Below are positions 42,982 through 47,572 of a stretch of 47,572 bases of DNA, piece by piece; the first letter of the stretch is position 1; every line of letters starts with the position of its first letter. The DNA lies in contig NZ_MCNV01000043.1 in assembly GCF_001718195.1 (NCBI RefSeq), positions 1-47,572 on the forward strand, read 5' to 3'. Below the pieces are notes generated by a model, which worked only from the letters and a program-made list of their open reading frames with translations, was not told the origin of the DNA and ran no database searches. A program made the position numbers and the translations under genes. The DNA is from Paraburkholderia nodosa (GTDB lineage Bacteria; Pseudomonadota; Gammaproteobacteria; Burkholderiales; Burkholderiaceae).

Positions 42982-43722
42982 TCAAATGGGCAGGAGCAGT
43001 TTCAAGCTGGCAATGATCAACACAATGCCAAGCAAGCCACGAATTTGACGAGGCGACAGCCAGCGGCTGCCAAGATATGCCCCGAACCAACTCCCCACGA
43101 GCACCATCAGCGCCAACGGACCAATCCCATGTGGAAGGTGATTTGTGGCGGTCCAATCACCTGCCAGCGCCGCAATGGAATTGCAGAGGATGAACAGCGC
43201 GGAAACGGACGCAGCGGTGCGGACGGATGACCATCCACAAAACAGCAGGAGCGGTGTTATTAGGACGCCTCCACCCACTCCGGTCAGCCCCGAGGCCAAG
43301 CCGATCGTTGCTCCCCAAGCGAGCGCGACGGACTTAGGTGGTGGTCGCACAGCCTGGTCGTTCAATGGCCTACGCGCCAGCGACAGTGTTCCAGCGATCA
43401 ACAGAAGTGCGCCAAGTAAATACTCGAACCCTGCATTCGGGAGCGTTATATAGCCACCTAATAGCGCCATCGGTACGGCCGGCAATGTAAATGGCCAGAA
43501 CAAATCCCAGTCAAAATGACTGTCCCGTATGAAGCGCCAGCTTGCAACCAGGGAGACCAGGATATTCAGGACAAGCGCGGTAGGCTTGATGCTATCGGGC
43601 TCGTATCCCATCAGCGCCATTATGGCGATGTAACCAGAAGCGCCAGCTTGCCCTGTGCTGGCGTAGAGCAACGCAACCGCCAGAAACGCACCGCAGATCA
43701 GCAGTGTCTGGAAATCAATCAT
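42982..43722 (-). CDS. TauE/SafE (TSUP)-family membrane transporter
   Basis: About 246 residues from the ATG at 43722; a longer start at 43803 adds a doubtful leader. Around eight membrane spans are visible, including LLICGAFLAVALLYASTGQA, PFTLPAVPMALLGGYITLPN and GLASGLTGVGGGVLITPLLL. The last carries the GxxSGLxGxGGGxxxxPxL repeat that defines the family, whose members export sulfite, sulfoacetate, taurine-derived or other small organic anions. No neighbouring gene points to the substrate. The product lies in the inner membrane. Confidence 0.88.
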   Translation of the reverse strand: MIDFQTLLICGAFLAVALLYASTGQAGASGYIAIMALMGYEPDSIKPTALVLNILVSLVASWRFIRDSHFDWDLFWPFTLPAVPMALLGGYITLPNAGFEYLLGALLLIAGTLSLARRPLNDQAVRPPPKSVALAWGATIGLASGLTGVGGGVLITPLLLFCGWSSVRTAASVSALFILCNSIAALAGDWTATNHLPHGIGPLALMVLVGSWFGAYLGSRWLSPRQIRGLLGIVLIIASLKLLLPI

Positions 43723-44102
43723 TGCGCGTGTTAACCGGGATGTTGGAGCGACAGTAACGCACCGTAAACTGGCGAATGCCCGCTCTACGTAAAGTAGCGG
43801 CATTCTCCCGTACGCAGGATAGACCGGCGACGGCGGGCCGACTACAGAAATTCATCGGCAAAGGCGATCTGCTACGCACAAGCTGTCGACGGACATCCGA
43901 GTTTAGTCACTCACAGGTGATGGCCCACACCTCCGCGCGGACGTTCGAACGTCGGCTTGGCCCCCCACGACGTGCCATTCGAGAGAAAATCACGTCGGTC
44001 GCGCATCGCCTTCCAGAACCCACGCATGACGCATAGCACACGTAGTTGGACCGACGGGTACCGCTGCGGCTATGCATCGGGTACACAGTGAAAGGGCGCC
44101 CG
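43723..44102. other. Gene-free spacer
   Basis: About 380 bases with only short unsupported frames. No repeat or RNA gene was recognised. Confidence 0.4.
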
Positions 44103-44567
44103 CTATTCCCACGAGCCTATATCGGCGTCGTCGCCTTCACCGCCTTGCTTTGCGTCGGCGCCATAGCTGAATACGTCGACCTCACCATGCACACCCGGAT
44201 TGAGATACCGATACGCGTTGCCCCATGGATCATCAGGCAAACGCCGGAGATAGCCTCCGTCCTTCCAGAAGATTGGCACCGGATTGGTAGCAGGTTTCTC
44301 GGTCAACGCCCGCAGGCCTTGCTCCTGGGTTGGATAGCGGCCATTGTCGCGGTGGTATTGCCTCATCGCCTGCACGATCGCGCCGATGTCCTGTTTCGCA
44401 GCGACACGCCTCGCTCCTTCCGGGCCGCGCATGATCTTCAAGGTGACTAGCGCGGCGAGCAAGCCGAACATCGCGACAACGACGATGACTCTTTTAAAAG
44501 CAAACCCTTGCTGATCACGCCCGTGCAGACCCACGATTTCCTTGCGGCGACCAGTCCTCATTTTCAT
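44103..44567 (-). CDS. GspG-like type II secretion pseudopilin with altered prepilin motif
   Basis: 154 residues. After a 20-residue basic leader the expected GF(T)LIE prepilin site reads QQGFAFKRVIVVVAMFGLLA, so the conserved Glu at +5 is replaced by Arg. The rest is a normal GspG: ALVTLKIMRGPEGARRVAAK, IGAIVQAMRQYHRDNGRYPT, QEQGLRALTEKPATNPVPIF, LPDDPWGNAYRYLNPGVHGE and the calcium-loop-like DVFSYGADAKQGGEGDDADI. GspG is the major pseudopilin assembled in the periplasm. No other gsp gene is nearby; it is an orphan that may be non-functional or specialised. Confidence 0.85.
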   Translation of the reverse strand: MKMRTGRRKEIVGLHGRDQQGFAFKRVIVVVAMFGLLAALVTLKIMRGPEGARRVAAKQDIGAIVQAMRQYHRDNGRYPTQEQGLRALTEKPATNPVPIFWKDGGYLRRLPDDPWGNAYRYLNPGVHGEVDVFSYGADAKQGGEGDDADIGSWE

Positions 44568-44889
44568 AACATGATGCCTATTGTTCGGGAAGAAACGCTC
44601 GGGCTTCCTCGCGGCCAGAGAGCGGTCAAACAGGCCCGGCCGGTCATTCCAAGTTTTGTCGTGCCAGGGATGTAAAGTAAATGTAGTCTTCAGAGCCGCC
44701 AGACGATGAGGAGCGATCCTGCGCTCCGACCGGAGACGTGTCGTCGTGCGCCGATACGGGGATCAGAGTTAGAGTGCGAAAGTGGCCATTGCTGTCGCCA
44801 GCTTCGAGTTTCGAAGAACACCGAAGTCTGGGGCTCCCAGTGGGCTGCCAACTCCAGGTGTTCGCCGTTTTTGAACGAAATGCCGATGC
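44568..44889. other. Spacer downstream of the small-protein cluster
   Basis: About 320 bases. Only weak minus-strand frames are seen and none has a ribosome binding site or family pattern. Confidence 0.35.
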
Positions 44890-45129
44890 TTACGACTCGT
44901 CCTCTCCCAGAACGGCATCGATAGCCGCTTGACCAACCTTCTCTGCGATCTCCAGAGCCCTTTCGCGAGTGAGCGGCCCATTGCAAAGCTTCGTCTCGGC
45001 GCCAAGTTCTTCGACCACGCCGACATTGTCGTTTCCTGTTATCCAGAACGTTGCGTCATACAGGCCTCTGGAAGCCTCCGTCAGCCTCACATGAATATCA
45101 AAGCCGCGATGCGAGAAAACTCGAAGCAT
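44890..45129 (-). CDS. Small hypothetical protein of the right-end cluster (79 residues)
   Basis: It reads MLRVFSHRGFDIHVRLTEAS, RGLYDATFWITGNDNVGVVE and ERALEIAEKVGQAAIDAVLG. The layout (short beta start with a Gly-Phe-x-I strand, a variable middle, and a C-terminal A...A...G..AID helix) recurs in the next two proteins on the same strand. The function is unknown; no signal peptide. Confidence 0.6.
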   Translation of the reverse strand: MLRVFSHRGFDIHVRLTEASRGLYDATFWITGNDNVGVVEELGAETKLCNGPLTRERALEIAEKVGQAAIDAVLGEDES

Positions 45130-45161
45130 GGAAGCCCCGCGAGAACGATAGAGAAATCCGG

Positions 45162-45431
45162 TTAGTCAATCTTCTGCACGTTCCGCGAACTTTCGGCCTG
45201 CTGGATCACCCGTCTGCAGACATCGAAAGCCGCTCGAAACGCGTCATCGGGATCATCGAATGGACCCTTGATGTACTCGGTGTCCGCGCGAATTTTCGAT
45301 AAGCATTCCGATGTCTCACCGTACACGGGCGGCTCGACAATGAAGTATCTCGCTTCCCCCGCCGGGGTGAGTCTGCTTGCTACTGTTGCCTTCATTTGCC
45401 AACCGTTGAATGTATCGATCCGCGTTTCCAT
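45162..45431 (-). CDS. Small hypothetical protein of the right-end cluster (89 residues)
   Basis: It reads METRIDTFNGWQMKATVASR, LTPAGEARYFIVEPPVYGET and DAFRAAFDVCRRVIQQAESS. The same fold-like layout as its neighbour: a GWQ(M) strand, an aromatic second strand (ARYFIVEP) and a C-terminal helix. It lies 32 bases upstream of the previous gene on the minus strand, so the two are probably co-transcribed. Confidence 0.6.
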   Translation of the reverse strand: METRIDTFNGWQMKATVASRLTPAGEARYFIVEPPVYGETSECLSKIRADTEYIKGPFDDPDDAFRAAFDVCRRVIQQAESSRNVQKID

Positions 45432-45608
45432 ATGCCTCCCATCAGATCCCGTAAAGTCCGTCGCGTGATGGCGGACATTGCTCCGCGGTAAGGCTGCGTT
45501 ATCTTTCCGTCCAATGCAGCAAAAGACCGCTCGACCCGTTGGATACGCTGCAGTCCATCCGATGCAGACACGTCCGGCCTTCTACCCGACAGCAGTGCCC
45601 TGGCGTTC

Positions 45609-45825
45609 CTATCCGAAGCGCGTGTCCAGCCATTGCTGCGCCCAGCGCTTCGCATAGGCAATGGCATCCTCGCGTGCTTCGAATCCAGCCAGGTCACCAC
45701 TAAGATGAACGTCGTTACTCGCTGCCATCCGCACGATTGGCGCTGATACGCGCGTGCGCCATGTATTCCCCGTCCGTCCGACGGGGTGTTGGGACGATCC
45801 GGAAACGGATTGAATCGGAACGCAT
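45609..45825 (-). pseudogene. Frameshifted small protein of the right-end cluster
   Basis: The ATG at 45825 opens SDSIRFRIVPTPRRTDGEYM, then AHARISA. After a shift near 45735 the frame runs as RMAASNDVHLSGDLAGFEAR, EDAIAYAKRWAQQWLDTRFG. The C-terminal helix F...EDAIAYAKRWAQQWLD matches the pattern of its neighbours. The total length, 217 bases, is not a multiple of three, consistent with a one-base indel. Confidence 0.45.
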
Positions 45826-45883
45826 GTATTCACCTTGTCAATCAGGGTGCGGCTTCCAGCTGCCGCAGAGTCCATCGTCGTCG

Positions 45884-46132
45884 TCAGGCTGCGCGCCTGC
45901 TGAGAAGGGCCATGATCTGCCCCGCCTCGCAATCCGACTCGCAACCTGGCATACCGCTTTCTCGCAACAGCGCGCGAACTGCGACGAACATCCGGTACGC
46001 TTCCGGATCGACCTCATGGCGACGGTCGCCGATCAGGCTATCCAGGTCGGCGTTCGCATCCGACGGAAGATATTCATCGATAATGTCGCGGCCGCGGACC
46101 TGGATGCGTCTGAGCAGGTCGTTTCTGTTCAC
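45884..46132 (-). CDS. Small helical hypothetical protein (82 residues)
   Basis: GTG start behind GGAGG. It reads NRNDLLRRIQVRGRDIIDEY, LPSDANADLDSLIGDRRHEV and RMFVAVRALLRESGMPGCES. Mostly helical and charged, without a signal or membrane segment. It does not share the layout of the adjacent small proteins. Family unknown. Confidence 0.55.
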   Translation of the reverse strand: MNRNDLLRRIQVRGRDIIDEYLPSDANADLDSLIGDRRHEVDPEAYRMFVAVRALLRESGMPGCESDCEAGQIMALLSRRAA

Positions 46133-46209
46133 GGTGAACCTCCATCGATATCAGAAAGCCATAGCCATTGCTCCAGCGCGGAACAGCGGATACGTGAATG
46201 GAGAAACGT

Positions 46210-46500
46210 TCAGGACTTCATATCGACCACAGTCTCGCCCGGTGAACAGGTATCGATGAGGCGCTCTGCATATTCGATCGATGCACGACGCGCATCGCCC
46301 GCACTGCCGAATGGGCGGCTGGCTGCGAGGCAAAACACCCGGCTCCGTTGAGTGCCGTCGGGCTCCTCCGGTCCCAGGATTCGTACAGCCGCATCAAACC
46401 CCTCGTCGTAGTTATGGCAGGCACCGGACGCGGTTGGCCGGTGCGGATAAACCAGTGGGCAAATCTCAAGTCCACGGTAGAGACGGGCAGCGACAGTCAT
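46210..46500 (-). CDS. Small hypothetical protein of the right-end cluster (96 residues)
   Basis: From the ATG at 46500 it reads MTVAARLYRGLEICPLVYPH, GFDAAVRILGPEEPDGTQRS, CLAASRPFGSAGDARRASIE and YAERLIDTCSPGETVVDMKS. It has the same strand-then-helix layout (LYRGLEI...; FDAAVRI; A...A...ERLID) as the proteins at 44890 and 45162, suggesting distant paralogy. Upstream bases AAGGTGACATC give a usable ribosome binding site. Confidence 0.55.
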   Translation of the reverse strand: MTVAARLYRGLEICPLVYPHRPTASGACHNYDEGFDAAVRILGPEEPDGTQRSRVFCLAASRPFGSAGDARRASIEYAERLIDTCSPGETVVDMKS

Positions 46501-46722
46501 GATGTCACCTTCTGGCCGCACGTTTGCGGCAAAAGCGGAGATAAGGACGCACGCGACCGCCTCGACACATCTGGACAGCGGTCGATCGCGTTTCGTGGTC
46601 TGCGATGGAGGGAGGCGGCTCGATCCCCGAGGAAGGCTGCAGGAAGAGGGCTGGGATCGGTCGCAGGTCGACTGATGCACCCATGTTACCCCTCTCCAGC
46701 CGTTTGTACAGCGAAAGTCGTG

Positions 46723-47572
46723 TCAGGCTTGCATTACCCCGGCGCGGCGCTCATGGCGTAGCAGGACATCGCGATAGATTCCGGGCCGACGCGTCAGTTC
46801 CCGCGGCGTGCCATCGTCGACAAGGCGCCCGTGCTGGATCACAACGATGCGATCGAAGTTCTGCAACGTCGAAAGACGATGAGCGATGGCCACAACCGTA
46901 CGGCCCTTCATTAGCTTTTCCAGCACAGCCTGGACGACAGCTTCCGACGCGCTATCGAGTGCGGACGTCGCCTCATCGAGCAAGAGGATTGGCGCGTCCT
47001 TCAGAAAGGCGCGCGCGATCGCGATTCGCTGCCGCTGGCCGCCAGAAAGGCTCGATCCATGCTCACCCACAACGGTGTTCAGGCCGTCGGGCAACGAACG
47101 GATCAACTCCAGGCACCCTGCATACTCGCAGGCCTTCATCACCTGATCTTCCGTTGCCTCAGGGCGTCCGTAGCGCAGGTTGTCGAGCAGCGAACGGTTG
47201 AACAGCGAAATGTCCTGAGGCACGATACTCACCGCGTCTTGCAGGCTCCTCAGGCTCACGTCACATAGGCGCTGCCCCGATATGCATACTGCGCCGGCGC
47301 CCGCAGGTGGATCAAACCAGCGAAGGAGCAGCGCGAGTACCGTGCTTTTGCCGGCACCGGACACTCCGACAAGCCCAACGCGCTGCCCTGCATCGATATG
47401 CAGGTTGAAGTGATCCAGCACGCGACGTCGTCCCGGATACGAGAACGAGATATTCTCAAAATCAATGTTCGCGTCGCGAATCTGCAGATCCGGGACGTCC
47501 ACTCCCTGCTCCATTTCCCGCGGGATGAGCAAGGACTGCGCGGCCTCCGCAAGACGGGCGACATGCTGGGTC
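46723..47572 (-). CDS. ABC exporter ATPase half (MsbA/ABCB-like), 5' end outside the window
   Basis: The frame is open to the right edge (QHVARLAEAAQSLLIPREME), so the transmembrane part lies beyond 47572. The nucleotide-binding domain is complete: ISFSYPGRRRVLDHFNLHID, Walker A GVSGAGKST, Q-loop SIVPQDISLFNRSLLDNLRY, signature SLSGGQRQRIAIARAFL, Walker B ILLLDEATSALDSASEAVVQ and the H-loop VVAIAHRLSTLQNFDRIVVI. This is the pattern of homodimeric exporters for lipids, peptides or drugs. It ends PRELTRRPGIYRDVLLRHER. The substrate cannot be told from this half. Confidence 0.93.
   Translation of the reverse strand, partial: TQHVARLAEAAQSLLIPREMEQGVDVPDLQIRDANIDFENISFSYPGRRRVLDHFNLHIDAGQRVGLVGVSGAGKSTVLALLLRWFDPPAGAGAVCISGQRLCDVSLRSLQDAVSIVPQDISLFNRSLLDNLRYGRPEATEDQVMKACEYAGCLELIRSLPDGLNTVVGEHGSSLSGGQRQRIAIARAFLKDAPILLLDEATSALDSASEAVVQAVLEKLMKGRTVVAIAHRLSTLQNFDRIVVIQHGRLVDDGTPRELTRRPGIYRDVLLRHERRAGVMQA

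Overview
The window looks like a GC-rich betaproteobacterial chromosome or megaplasmid, most likely Burkholderiaceae (Paraburkholderia/Caballeronia/Burkholderia). The reasons are codon usage, the mix of IS types, an H-NS fragment and the small lineage-specific proteins at the right end. No rRNA, tRNA or CRISPR array was seen. Much of it is accessory DNA: many transposases, intron pieces and genes broken by frameshifts or nonsense codons.

Layout. (1) 1-4.7 kb is an insertion-sequence cluster: an IstB tail, a truncated IS256-type transposase, an intact IS110-type element with a structured leader, and a frameshifted second IS110-type transposase. (2) 4.8-15.9 kb is a catabolic island. A minus-strand operon runs creatinase-like M24 enzyme, AtzG-like small protein, amidase, and a four-part polyamine/opine-type ABC importer, then the start of an N-formylglutamate-amidohydrolase-like gene cut off by IS110. 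Facing it on the plus strand are a GntR regulator, an EutA/maleate-isomerase-like protein, a LysR regulator and an intact N-formylglutamate-amidohydrolase-like enzyme. Together they suggest uptake and hydrolysis of a small nitrogenous (cyclic amide, ectoine-, creatinine- or hydantoin-like) compound. (3) 16-24 kb is decayed mobile DNA: a doubly frameshifted GntR/UTRA gene, an H-NS fragment, group II intron pieces with two domain V hairpins in tandem, a second partial copy of the same intron 6.2 kb away, a phage small-terminase-like pseudogene, a Fic/Doc toxin with a small partner, and a broken phage integrase. (4) 24-28 kb holds cargo genes of mostly unknown function, including a zinc-ribbon plus Schlafen/AlbA_2 pair. 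(5) 28.2-30 kb is an IS91-type transposase remnant with an intact tyrosine recombinase.

(6) 30.3-40.8 kb is the most interesting part. A DyP-type haem peroxidase is transcribed away from a tight five-gene operon: an EXORDIUM/metallopeptidase-like protein; a protein resembling the N-terminal part of LodA/GoxA cysteine-tryptophylquinone (CTQ) oxidases; a QhpD-like radical SAM/SPASM enzyme; a protein joining a LodA-C-terminus/QhpC-like cysteine-tryptophan motif to a ferritin-like di-iron domain; and a LodB/QhpG-like flavoprotein. I read this as a probable, to my knowledge undescribed, protein-derived quinone cofactor system that combines the two known CTQ maturation routes (radical SAM and flavoprotein) with a split oxidase and a di-iron domain. 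A polytopic membrane protein follows.

(7) 40.8-47.6 kb contains an IS110 fragment, several decayed small genes, a TauE/SafE-type transporter, a GspG-like pseudopilin with an altered prepilin motif, a run of small possibly paralogous proteins, and the C-terminal half of an ABC exporter running off the right edge. Homology statements come from reading the translations and from memory of the families; no database search was run.
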